Shown: in pieces, positions 27,680 through 35,250 of the stretch
How positions within the stretch are numbered: position 1 is the stretch's first letter
Layout of the letters: every line of letters begins with the position of its first letter
Origin: Paracoccus haematequi
Lineage (GTDB): Bacteria; Pseudomonadota; Alphaproteobacteria; Rhodobacterales; Rhodobacteraceae
Assembly: GCF_900631945.1 (NCBI RefSeq)
Contig: NZ_UZWE01000029.1
Location: 62,001-126,000 of the forward strand
Length of the DNA: 64,000 bases
Direction: 5' to 3'
Translations under genes and position numbers: made by a program
The notes under the pieces: model-generated
What the model saw: only the letters and a program-made list of their open reading frames with translations
Databases searched by the model: none
Told to the model about the DNA's origin: nothing

Positions 27680-28617
27680 TCCAGGGTTCCTTTCTGGGGG
27701 GTGGCGGCCTTCCACAGCCGCCCGTCAATGGCCGCCAGGCCCGCGCCGATCAGCGCCATGCCCGCGACCTGGCGCGGAAGCAGCGGTTCTTCCAGCAGCA
27801 GGGTTCCCAGCAGGATCGCGCTGACCGGGATCAGGAACGTCACCAGCAGCAGGTTGGTGGCCCCCGCCGTGGCGAGGATGCGGAAGTAGAGCATATAGGC
27901 GATCGCGGTCGAAATCGCCGCCACGCCGATCAGCGCGCCGATGGCGGCCGGACCCGGAGGCGGAAGCGTCCAAGGCCGATCCACGACCATGGCAAGCGGC
28001 AGCATGATCACGCTGGATGCGACGACCTGTCCGGTCGCGGTGGCCATCGGGCCGATGCCCATGGCCCGGAACCGGCGGCCATAAAGCCCCGCGACGGCAT
28101 AGGATATCGCGCCCGCAAGGCAAAGGAACTGGGCGGCGACACCGGCGCCCGGACCGTGCAGCGCATCCAGGCCGATCATCACCGCAACCCCGGCAAAGCC
28201 GATCAGAACGCCGACGACCTTGCCCGGCGTCATGCGCTCGTCACGGGTCAGAAGGTGGGCCAGAAGGACCGTGAACAGCGGCGTCGAGGCGTTGAGGATC
28301 GAAGCCGCGCCCGAGGCGATGTGCTGCTGCCCCCAGACGATCAGCGAAAACGGGATTGCGTTGTTCAGAAGCCCCATGCCGAAGAACGCCGCCCAGACCC
28401 GCCGGCCGCGCGGCAGCCGCTGGCCCCGCAGCCGCATGATCGTCAGCAGGATGACGGCCGCCAGCGTCACGCGGGATACGACCACGGTGAAGACAGGCAG
28501 TTCCCGCACCGCGATGTCATTGAAGAAGAACGACCCGCCCCAGACCGCGGCAAGGGCCAGCAGCATGGCCCATTCCAGGACGGTCATGGGGCGGTGTGGT
28601 GATGCGCTTCGCGGCAT
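27676..28617 (-). CDS. DMT-superfamily (EamA) transporter
   Basis: A 313-residue protein with ten predicted membrane helices in two EamA repeats (FFFNDIAVRELPVFTVVVSR; AGALISYAVAGLYGRR region). The ATG at 28617 has GGAGGG close upstream; the longer frame upstream is not supported. It is the third EamA-type protein in the window. The Ada-domain remnant follows with a 4-bp overlap. Ada-family genes next to EamA exporters occur elsewhere, so the original downstream gene may have been a full ada. Confidence 0.87.
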   Translation of the reverse strand: MPRSASPHRPMTVLEWAMLLALAAVWGGSFFFNDIAVRELPVFTVVVSRVTLAAVILLTIMRLRGQRLPRGRRVWAAFFGMGLLNNAIPFSLIVWGQQHIASGAASILNASTPLFTVLLAHLLTRDERMTPGKVVGVLIGFAGVAVMIGLDALHGPGAGVAAQFLCLAGAISYAVAGLYGRRFRAMGIGPMATATGQVVASSVIMLPLAMVVDRPWTLPPPGPAAIGALIGVAAISTAIAYMLYFRILATAGATNLLLVTFLIPVSAILLGTLLLEEPLLPRQVAGMALIGAGLAAIDGRLWKAATPQKGTLE

Positions 28618-28851
28618 GGTCCCTCCGGCTTTCCGAGGGACGTTAGATCCGGCGACCACGGCGCGGGCGCGCGTTTCGGGCGTTTCATCTTGCCGAAGTC
28701 GGGACCATGCCGCGACCGGATGCAGACGCCCGTTCCGCTTCGGGGTCTTGCATTGCCAGGTCGCCACTTTGTGCGCGGCCCAACCTCGGGTCGCATCGAC
28801 GCCGTGGGAAACCGAAGCCGTCATTACCATGACGATCGAACGACGTTTTAC

Positions 28852-28881
28852 TTGACAATAGATGCGCGCCGCGACTGTTAT
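28852..28881 (+). promoter_or_regulatory. Likely sigma-70 promoter of the argC leader
   Basis: A perfect -35 TTGACA (28852-28857) and a -10-like TGTTAT (28876-28881) are spaced by 18 bp, in a less GC-rich stretch. Transcription would start near 28888 and run into a structured leader. Confidence 0.55.
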
Positions 28882-28887
28882 CCGGAC

Positions 28888-29072
28888 ATGTTCAGGAAAC
28901 CGACTCCTTGCCCTCTGCGCCGACGTCGCTGCACCCGCGCGGCGGTTCGACGGCTGCGTGTCGGTTTGTTCTCTTGGGCAAGGTGACCGCCTTACCGTAG
29001 GTCACACCTGCCGAAGCAGACCCGGCCCGCTTTTCCGAACCCCCGCAGCCCTCGCTTCGGGGGCTTTCTTTT
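28888..29072 (+). ncRNA. Structured leader RNA upstream of argC (candidate cis-regulator or sRNA)
   Basis: The ~185-nt segment has nested complementary elements. AAACCGAC (28897-28904) pairs with GTCGGTTT (28960-28967). CCTTGCCC (28906-28913) pairs with GGGCAAGG (28976-28983), so the two helices interlock as a pseudoknot. Next come hairpin GTGACC/GGTCAC (28983-28988/29000-29005) and hairpin CTGC-CGAA-GCAG (29008-29019). It ends in the intrinsic terminator at 29047-29072, 26 bp before argC. This layout fits a riboswitch/attenuator or a short sRNA. It does not match any riboswitch consensus I know, including SAM-II, SAH, TPP, FMN or cobalamin. Confidence 0.6.
29047..29072 (+). terminator. Intrinsic terminator in the argC leader
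   Basis: Stem AGCCCTCG / CGGGGGCT (one G-T pair) with a 3-nt loop, followed by TTCTTTT. Its position just upstream of the argC ribosome binding site (GGAAGGACAGG) makes conditional termination plausible. Confidence 0.8.
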
Positions 29073-29097
29073 GTCTGAAATCTGGAAGGACAGGACT

Positions 29098-30072
29098 ATG
29101 AGTATTCGCGTCGGCATTGTCGGCATCAGTGGTTTTGGCGGCGGCGAGGCCCTGCGCCTGATCGCGAACCACCCGTCTTTCGAACTGGTCTACGCCGCAG
29201 GCGACAGCAGTGCGGGCAGCCGTTTGATGGACCGTTTTCCCGGCGTACCCGCCAAGCTGACCGAACTGGTGATCCAGAAGTGGAATCCTGACAGCTTGCC
29301 AGAGCTTGATGTGCTGTTCGCGTCGCTACCGACCGGAGCCTCGGCGGATGCGCTGGCACGGGTTTCGGAAAGGGTAAAGATCGTCGATATCGGCGGCGAT
29401 CATCGCTATGCTGATGGCTGGGCTTACGGATTGGCCGACATCTGGCCAGCCCAGATCGAACGGCAGAACCGGGTCGCGAACCCCGGTTGTTTTCCTGCGG
29501 CGTCGCTGACCGCCCTGGCGCCGCTGCTGGCCAACAAGCTGATCCAGCCGGGCAATATCGTCATTGATGCCAAGACCGGCATTTCGGGCGCTGGCCGGGG
29601 CGGCGAAAGCAAATTCGGATATGCCGAAAGTAACGAGAATCTGGCCCCTTACGGCCTTCTCGAACATGTTCACCTGCCCGAGATCGCAAAGACGATTGAA
29701 CGGTTGTCCGGTGGCAGTGCGGCAGGCCTGGTGCTGACAGCGCATTTGGTGCCGATGACGCGCGGCATCCTGGCGACCATCTACTGTCGAGGTCACGCCA
29801 CGACAGGCCAGTGCGTCGAGGCAGCCCGCGATTTCTACGCCCGGCGGGGCTTCGTCCGTGTGGTGGACGCGCCGCCGCAAACGAAATGGGCAACAGGCTC
29901 CAATCTCGCGTTTGTAAGCTACGCCGCCGATCCCAAGCGGAACTTGGTGATTGCGATGGGTGTCGTCGACAATCTCGGGAAGGGGGCCGCAGGACACGCC
30001 GTGCAGAACGCGAACCTGATCTGTGGTCTGCCTGAAACCACCGGGCTGGAGGGCGCCCCTATCTGGCCGTGA
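29098..30072 (+). CDS. argC: N-acetyl-gamma-glutamyl-phosphate reductase
   Basis: A 324-residue ArgC with N-terminal NADP motif GIVGISGFGGGEALRL, catalytic Cys131 in NPGCFPAAS, and the family segments TGISGAGRG and AHLVPMTRGI. It reduces N-acetylglutamyl phosphate to the semialdehyde in arginine synthesis. It stands alone, with no other arg gene. Codon and base use are visibly less GC-biased than the neighbours, which suggests transfer together with its leader. The ATG follows GGAAGGACAGG. Confidence 0.92.
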   Translation: MSIRVGIVGISGFGGGEALRLIANHPSFELVYAAGDSSAGSRLMDRFPGVPAKLTELVIQKWNPDSLPELDVLFASLPTGASADALARVSERVKIVDIGGDHRYADGWAYGLADIWPAQIERQNRVANPGCFPAASLTALAPLLANKLIQPGNIVIDAKTGISGAGRGGESKFGYAESNENLAPYGLLEHVHLPEIAKTIERLSGGSAAGLVLTAHLVPMTRGILATIYCRGHATTGQCVEAARDFYARRGFVRVVDAPPQTKWATGSNLAFVSYAADPKRNLVIAMGVVDNLGKGAAGHAVQNANLICGLPETTGLEGAPIWP

Positions 30073-30141
30073 CCCCGCCCGCCGCAGGGCGGCTGATGGA
30101 ACCCGGCCAGCCCCGATCCAAGGACCGGCCGGGCAGCGGCG

Positions 30142-30303
30142 TTACTGGTTTTCCTGCGGCCCGCCGGGGGTCTTGTCGGCCTTGGCGGGATTCATCACGT
30201 CGAATTCCTCGGGCGAATGCGGCACGCCCTCGTGTTCGCCCTGGCCGTTCCGGCGGGGCGGATCGGTGGCGGGATTGGGGTGTTTCGGGGTCTCTCGGGT
30301 CAT
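30142..30303 (-). CDS. Internal in-frame small ORF with its own ribosome binding site (53 residues)
   Basis: An ATG at 30303 inside the NDH-2 frame is preceded 7 bp upstream by CCAGGAGGAA, one of the best ribosome binding sites in the window. The 53-residue product is Pro/Glu/Asn-rich, without hydrophobic segments, and contains GEHEGVPHSPEEF. NDH-2 proteins normally end about here, so this looks like a separate small gene fused in frame by loss of the NDH-2 stop. It may be made both alone and as a tail. Confidence 0.55.
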   Translation of the reverse strand: MTRETPKHPNPATDPPRRNGQGEHEGVPHSPEEFDVMNPAKADKTPGGPQENQ

Positions 30304-31608
30304 GGCGGTTCCTCCTGGACCATCAACCCCGGCGGCGGCGCCCGCGTTCCCGCCGGGCGGGCGCAGCGTCTCTCTCTGCGTGATCAGCCGGGCCGAGTTC
30401 TGGCGGGACAGGAAGCTCCACAGCCAGTTGATCGCCACGGCCAGGCGCGAACGGACGCCGATCAGGAAATAGATATGGGCGATGCCCCAGATCCACCAGG
30501 CCAGCCGCCCGGTCAGCCGGATCCGGCCGAAGTCGATCACGGCGGCGTTGCGCCCGATGGTCGCCAGATTGCCGCCGTGGCGGTACCGGAACGGCCCCGG
30601 CGCCGGCTGGCCCGCCAGCCGCGCGCGGATCAGCGCGGCGCCGTAACGGCCCTGCTGCTTGGCGGCGGGCGCCAGGGCGGGCACCGGGGCGCCGTCCTGA
30701 TCGACATGCGCGGTATCGCCCAGCACCAGGATCGCCGGATCGTCCGGCAGCGTCAGGTCGGGGCCGACAATCACCCGCCCCGCCCGGTCGGCCGTCGCCG
30801 CCAGCCAGGCCGCCGCGGGCGAGGCCTGGACCCCCGCCGCCCAGATCACCGTCCGGCAGGGCACCGCCTGGTCGCCGATGCTCACATGCCGGGCCGACAG
30901 ATCCGTGACCGGCTGGCCGGTCAGCACCTGCACCCCGCGCCGTTGCAGCGCGGCCGCCGCGTAATCGGACAGCGCGGGGGGAAAGACCGGCAGGATGCGC
31001 GGCCCGGCCTCGATCAGCATGATGCGGGCGGTGCGGGTGTCGATGCGGCGGAATTCGCGCGGCAGCACGCGATGGGCCAGGTCGGCGAGGATCCCCGCCA
31101 GTTCGACCCCGGTCGGGCCGCCGCCGATGATGGCGAAGGTCAGGTTCGCGTCGCGTTCGGCCGGATCCTCGGCCAGTTCGGCGCGCTCGAAGGCCAGCAG
31201 CAGGCGGCGGCGGATGGTGGTCGCGTCCTCCAGCGTCTTGAGACCGGGGGCGTCCGCCTCCCATGCGTCATGGCCGAAATAGGCGTGGCGCGCGCCCGTC
31301 GCCACCACCAGCGTGTCGAAGGGAACCGGCGCCCCGTCCTCCAGCAGGACCAGCCGCGCCTGGCGGTCGATGCCGGTGACGCGGGCCAGCAGCGTGGTCA
31401 CGTCGGGGCGGCGGCGCAGCACGCGGCGGATCGGCCAGGCGATCTCGGACGTGGCCAGCAGCGTGGTGGCCACCTGATACAGCAGCGGCTGGAACAGGTG
31501 GTGGTTTCTCTGGTCGATCAGCGTGATCCGGCAGTCCGCGCCGCGCAGATCCTGAACCAGTTGCAGGCCCGCGAAGCCCGCGCCCAGGACGACGACCCGA
31601 TGCGTCAC
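30142..31608 (-). CDS. ndh: Type II NADH dehydrogenase with extra C-terminal tail
   Basis: A 488-residue NDH-2-type flavoprotein. FAD site VVLGAGFAGLQL at the N-terminus, NADH site IIGGGPTGVELAG at ~170, quinone-side AAKQQGRYGA, and a C-terminal membrane-associated region (WWIWGIAHIYFLIGVRSRL). It oxidises NADH and reduces quinone without pumping. Translation starts at GTG 31608, behind AGGAGG. The last 53 residues are hydrophilic and foreign to the family; they begin at an internal ATG with its own AGGAGG site (see 30142-30303). Confidence 0.88.
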   Translation of the reverse strand: MTHRVVVLGAGFAGLQLVQDLRGADCRITLIDQRNHHLFQPLLYQVATTLLATSEIAWPIRRVLRRRPDVTTLLARVTGIDRQARLVLLEDGAPVPFDTLVVATGARHAYFGHDAWEADAPGLKTLEDATTIRRRLLLAFERAELAEDPAERDANLTFAIIGGGPTGVELAGILADLAHRVLPREFRRIDTRTARIMLIEAGPRILPVFPPALSDYAAAALQRRGVQVLTGQPVTDLSARHVSIGDQAVPCRTVIWAAGVQASPAAAWLAATADRAGRVIVGPDLTLPDDPAILVLGDTAHVDQDGAPVPALAPAAKQQGRYGAALIRARLAGQPAPGPFRYRHGGNLATIGRNAAVIDFGRIRLTGRLAWWIWGIAHIYFLIGVRSRLAVAINWLWSFLSRQNSARLITQRETLRPPGGNAGAAAGVDGPGGTAMTRETPKHPNPATDPPRRNGQGEHEGVPHSPEEFDVMNPAKADKTPGGPQENQ

Positions 31609-31618
31609 GGCCTGCCTC

Positions 31619-32932
31619 CTATGGCTGATCCGGCGCGATCCGCCAGAGGGTGTTCGACAGGTCGTCCGCCACGATCAGCGCGCCGCGCGGATCGACCGTC
31701 ACGCCCACCGGCCGGCCCCGCGTGGTGTCCGCGTCCAGCAGGAAGCCGGTGACGAAATCGACCGGATCGCCCGCCGGCCGGCCGTCCCGGAACGGCACGA
31801 ACACCACCTTGTAGCCGACCGGCCAGTCGCGGTTCCAGCTGCCGTGCATCCCCACGAAGACGCCCTCGGCGAAGTCCGCGCCCATCGCCGGGTCCGAGAA
31901 ATCCACCCCAAGCGCCGCCACATGCGCGCCCAGGGCGTAATCCGGCACGATGGCCGAGGCGACCTTGCCCGGATCCTGCGGCTGGGCGCGGCTGTCGACA
32001 TTCTGCCCCCAATAGCTGTAGGGCCAGCCGTAGAAGCCGCCCTCCTGCACGGCGGTCAGATAATCGGGCACCAGATCCGGGCCGATCTCGTCGCGTTCGT
32101 TGACCACGGCCCACAACTGGCCGCTGTCCGGCTGGATGGTCAGCGCGGTCGGGTTGCGCAGGCCTGTGGCATAGGGACGATGCGCGCCGGTCTGGGCGTC
32201 GATCTGCCAGATCATCGCCCGGTCCTCCTCGGCCTCCAGGCCGCGTTCGGTGATGTTGCTGTTCGACCCGATCCCCACATACAGGAACCGCCCGTCGGCA
32301 CTGGCCGTCATCGCCTTGGTCCAGTGGTGGTTGATGACCGCAGGCAGTTCCGCCAGCGTCACCGGCGGGCCGCTGGCCTGGATCTGGCCGTCGGTATAGT
32401 CGAAGCGGACCACCGCGTCCTGGTTCGCGACATAGATGAAGCTGCCGATCTGCGCCAAACCATAGGGCGAATTCAGCCCGTCCGCGAATACCCCCTGCGT
32501 CTCATAGACCCCGTCGCCATCCGCATCGCGCAGCAGCGTCAGCCGGTCGCCGCCCGCCACCGGGCTTTTGCCCAGCGACTTGATGAAGCCCGCGATCATG
32601 TCCTTGGGACGCAGCGCGGGTGCGCCCTGGCCCTTGCCCTCGGCCACCAGAATGTCGCCGTTGGGCAGCACCAGCGTCTGGCGCGGGATCGCCAGATCGG
32701 TGGCGATGGCGGTGACGGAATAGCCCTCGGGCACGGTCGGCAGGTCGTCGCCCCAGCCCGCCGGGCGCGGGATCACCATGTCGGGCAGCAGCCCGCGCCG
32801 GGGTTCCGGAAGCACCGGATCGGCCCCGGTGACGGGCGAGGTGCCTTCGGGCGCCTGGCCCAGGGCGCCCAGCGGCAGGCCGAAAGGCAGGACGACAAGA
32901 ACGGCGGTCGTCAGGACGCGGCGCATGGTCAT
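31619..32932 (-). CDS. PQQ-type sugar dehydrogenase (glucose/sorbosone dehydrogenase family), secreted
   Basis: A 437-residue protein with a signal peptide (RRVLTTAVLVVLPFGLPLGA) and a six-bladed beta-propeller of the GSDH family. Typical segments are LRDADGDGVYE, GLRNPTALTIQP, GFYGWPYSYWG and FVGMHGSWNR. Members are periplasmic, Ca/PQQ-dependent aldose dehydrogenases or related L-sorbosone dehydrogenases. The start ATG overlaps the preceding stop (ATGA); NDH-2 begins 11 bp after its stop. The three genes 33372-30142 form an operon. Confidence 0.85.
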   Translation of the reverse strand: MTMRRVLTTAVLVVLPFGLPLGALGQAPEGTSPVTGADPVLPEPRRGLLPDMVIPRPAGWGDDLPTVPEGYSVTAIATDLAIPRQTLVLPNGDILVAEGKGQGAPALRPKDMIAGFIKSLGKSPVAGGDRLTLLRDADGDGVYETQGVFADGLNSPYGLAQIGSFIYVANQDAVVRFDYTDGQIQASGPPVTLAELPAVINHHWTKAMTASADGRFLYVGIGSNSNITERGLEAEEDRAMIWQIDAQTGAHRPYATGLRNPTALTIQPDSGQLWAVVNERDEIGPDLVPDYLTAVQEGGFYGWPYSYWGQNVDSRAQPQDPGKVASAIVPDYALGAHVAALGVDFSDPAMGADFAEGVFVGMHGSWNRDWPVGYKVVFVPFRDGRPAGDPVDFVTGFLLDADTTRGRPVGVTVDPRGALIVADDLSNTLWRIAPDQP

Positions 32933-33372
32933 GTCCAGCCCCCCGTCCCGTCCGCCCGGCGGACGCCGCCGAAGCCCAACCAGGACGCCGCAAGCGCCAG
33001 GATCGCCGCAAGCGCCGACAGCCACAGCCCCTCGGGCATCACGGCAAAGGCGTCCTTGGCATGGACCAGGGCATTCACCAGCCCCGCCGCCCACATCGCC
33101 AGCACCAGCACGAAATAGACGACCGGCCGCCGGTTGCCCCGCGCCCGGCGGCGGAACAGCCCGATCAGCGCCCACAGCAGCACGAAGGCGCCGACCAGCA
33201 GACCCCCGGCATTCAGCCATTGCGCGAAATTCGCCCATTGGATCTGGAAGCTGCGGGCATAGGCGATGTCGCTGGCCAGCGTTCCCAGAAACAGCGGAAA
33301 GGGAAAGGACAGCAGGATGGCGTGAAGCGGATGAATCGGCCTCAGGGGCACGGGGGCGGACAGGGCGACCAC
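32929..33372 (-). CDS. Small membrane protein, DUF2231-like
   Basis: The ~147-residue product has four membrane helices and the pattern RPIHPLHAILLSFPFPLFLG, typical of DUF2231 membrane proteins. I chose GTG 33372, which follows AAAAGGAAAA and gives the usual short N-terminus; an ATG at 33450 would add 26 residues. It heads an operon with the sugar dehydrogenase and NDH-2, suggesting a membrane redox unit. A c-type heme is not evident. Confidence 0.75.
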   Translation of the reverse strand: MVALSAPVPLRPIHPLHAILLSFPFPLFLGTLASDIAYARSFQIQWANFAQWLNAGGLLVGAFVLLWALIGLFRRRARGNRRPVVYFVLVLAMWAAGLVNALVHAKDAFAVMPEGLWLSALAAILALAASWLGFGGVRRADGTGGWT

Positions 33373-33514
33373 GGCGTTTTCCTTTTCTGCGGGCAGGCTT
33401 AAGGGTGAACGCAACTGGCGCGGGCAGGGTTTCGCGGAAACCGACGCCATCGCCCGATGGCGAAGGGCATCGCCACGCGATGTCCGTCCCGAACCGCCCG
33501 GTCAGCGCCCCCCC

Positions 33515-34726
33515 TTACTCCGCCCCCGCCATCGTGCCGGGCGCGATCTCCTCCCAGAATTCGGCGATGCGGGCGGCGTTCAGGGGCGACATCCAGCCAT
33601 GGCGCTCGAAATCCTCGCGCAGCCGGGCATCGGGAAGCTGGCTGGAAAACAGCCGCTTGTCGGCGTCGCGCTGCGTGGGCGTGCGGGCCTTCACCGCCTC
33701 CAGGATCCGGCGCAGCCGTTCGGCCCGAGGCGATGCGGACGGCACGGCCGACGCCACCGGCTGCGCCGGGGCCAAAGCCCCCTGCCCCGCCGGTGCGGCC
33801 GCCGCCGAACCGTCAAGCGCCGCCGTCAGATAGCCGATCTTGCTGCGCACGCCGTCCTTGCTTTCGACATAGGCCAGCTTGGCCAGCACCTGTTCCTCGC
33901 CATGCAGGTTCAGCCATTGCCGCGCCAGCCGGTCGCTGACGCCAAGCGCGCGCAGCCGGGCATAGACGGGGCCGTGCCGCGCCCCCGCCCCGTCGTCCAG
34001 ATCCAGGATCGCCAGCTGCGGATTCTCGGCGATCAGAAACCGGATGTCGGTGACGGCCCGGCCCGCCTTGCGCACCTCGGGCGTCACGACGATGTTGCTG
34101 GTCTTGTTCACCTCGGCCACGGCGGGCTTGATGATCTTGGCGTTCAGGTGCTTGAACGTCTCGTAATAGGCGGATCCGTCCACCCCCATCAGGCGGCGGA
34201 ACAGGTCGATGGGCCACCAGCCCGTCGATCCGGTCCTGACGAAGCGATAGCAGTTCTCGTAAAGCGCAAGCGCATGCCCCGAGGTGAAGCGCCGCTGGAT
34301 GTTCAGGTTGATCAGCGCGAAGACCTTGGGATCGTGCAGCTTTTCCGCCAGGGCCGGGGAATAGGCGTATTCGCACACGCCGCCGCGCAGCCGGGCAAAG
34401 GACAACAGGCTGGACACCCCCCATTCCTGCTGGCCCTTTTCGTCCAGCATGTCCCATTCCGCCACCGTTTCCGCCAGCCCCCGCAGCGACTGCTTCAGCG
34501 TGTCCATGTCGTTCGAATTGTAACCGATCATCAGGCACAGGGTGCGCGCGTCGATCTGGTGACGGGTGCTGGTGATCAGCGTGTCATAGGCATTGAGCAG
34601 CAGCACGTTCGACAGCTTGCGCTGCAACAGCGTCAGCTTGCCCGACACATGGATCGCCGCCACATGCTTCTTGACCGCGCCCCGGCGCAACGCGCCTGCC
34701 AGTTGATCGCGGGGAATATCCTGCAT
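33515..34726 (-). CDS. Plasmid replication initiator, Rep_3-like
   Basis: The 403-residue protein shows the Rep_3 initiator pattern: KLTLLQRKLSNVLLLNAYDTL early on, and a second winged-helix region with RRFTSGHALALYENCYRF and WPIDLFRRLMGV. Such proteins bind iterons and recruit host replication proteins. It is transcribed away from a ~500-bp region with the iteron repeats and an AT-rich stretch, and is divergent from parAB. The ATG at 34726 (MQDIPRDQLAG) is the best start, since longer frames run into the repeats. The C-terminal ~100 residues are less conserved. The subtype cannot be named with certainty. Confidence 0.8.
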   Translation of the reverse strand: MQDIPRDQLAGALRRGAVKKHVAAIHVSGKLTLLQRKLSNVLLLNAYDTLITSTRHQIDARTLCLMIGYNSNDMDTLKQSLRGLAETVAEWDMLDEKGQQEWGVSSLLSFARLRGGVCEYAYSPALAEKLHDPKVFALINLNIQRRFTSGHALALYENCYRFVRTGSTGWWPIDLFRRLMGVDGSAYYETFKHLNAKIIKPAVAEVNKTSNIVVTPEVRKAGRAVTDIRFLIAENPQLAILDLDDGAGARHGPVYARLRALGVSDRLARQWLNLHGEEQVLAKLAYVESKDGVRSKIGYLTAALDGSAAAAPAGQGALAPAQPVASAVPSASPRAERLRRILEAVKARTPTQRDADKRLFSSQLPDARLREDFERHGWMSPLNAARIAEFWEEIAPGTMAGAE

Positions 34727-34836
34727 GGGCCGGTCCGGTCTGCCGTTGGAGTGTCGCCCGTCATCATGGCAACAAAGGTGCCTGCTGGCAATCCTGACAC
34801 GGGCACCCGAACCGTTGCGAAATGCCGCGAAGCAAC

Positions 34837-34854
34837 GTCCCGGAAACGGGTGCC
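34837..34854 (+). repeat. Iteron-like repeat, copy 1
   Basis: GTCCCGGAAACGGGTGCC, identical to 35025-35042. It contains the partly symmetric CCCGGAAACGGG followed by TGCC. Probable initiator binding site. Confidence 0.7.
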
Positions 34855-35024
34855 TTACGGCATCGCCGGCCGCCAAAGGCACCCTTTTACAGGACGGCCC
34901 AGGGCGATCCGGCCCACAAAAGCCCGCATTATGGGGGTCGGAAGCCAAATAACGGCCGTTCCCGCGAATCGGTGCTTCCAATCCCGGAATCGGGCACCCA
35001 TCATCCTGTTTCCGGGTTCCTTTC

Positions 35025-35042
35025 GTCCCGGAAACGGGTGCC
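35025..35042 (+). repeat. Iteron-like repeat, copy 2
   Basis: An exact 18-bp copy of 34837-34854, immediately before the AT-rich stretch. The proximity to the unwinding region suggests it is functionally important. Confidence 0.7.
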
Positions 35043-35149
35043 CTTCGTGGCGTATCCATTTGATATGATTTGAATAATCGTCCTTAAAGATCTTAAAGAG
35101 AATCATAGATCCTTAAATCGCTGGCGCCTTTTTCCTCAAGAAAGCAGGG

Positions 35150-35164
35150 GTTTCGCGGCGAAAC
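35150..35164. promoter_or_regulatory. parS-like palindrome upstream of parA
   Basis: GTTTCGC-G-GCGAAAC, a perfect 7-bp inverted repeat with a single central base, about 85 bp upstream of the parA start. The same palindrome recurs 1 bp after parB (37751-37767). Paired copies flanking parAB are expected for ParB binding sites. Confidence 0.7.
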
Positions 35165-35250
35165 TTGGCCTGCTGCGGCAACTTTCGGCTTTCCATGTGC
35201 GCAACTTTGCGAAAATACTGCGAACAGCAGCACATCCCTGGATTGGTGAC

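Larger units (their letters stand above)
34771..35140. other. Replication origin region: iteron-like repeats and AT-rich stretch
   Basis: Two exact copies of GTCCCGGAAACGGGTGCC lie at 34837-34854 and 35025-35042. The heptamer GGGTGCC recurs inverted at 34802-34808, 34878-34884 and 34993-34999 (as GGCACCC), with a degenerate form at 34776. A near copy TCCCGGAATCGGG starts at 34982, and CCCGGAAAC occurs inverted near 35007-35015. Next to the cluster is an AT-rich run (35050-35120) with repeated TTAAAGA/CCTTAAA, a candidate DNA-unwinding element. This is the likely oriV. Confidence 0.75.

Noticed and set aside
28888..29072. Known RNA classes (tmRNA, RNase P, SRP RNA, 6S RNA, SAM-II, SAH) for the argC leader
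   Set aside because: Hallmark sequences are absent, such as the SRP tetraloop region or a tag-peptide frame, and the helices do not fit; left as unclassified.
33428..33442. GGTTTC-GCG-GAAACC as a third parS site
   Set aside because: Arms are only 6 bp and the centre differs from the two parAB-flanking copies; noted only as a weak variant.
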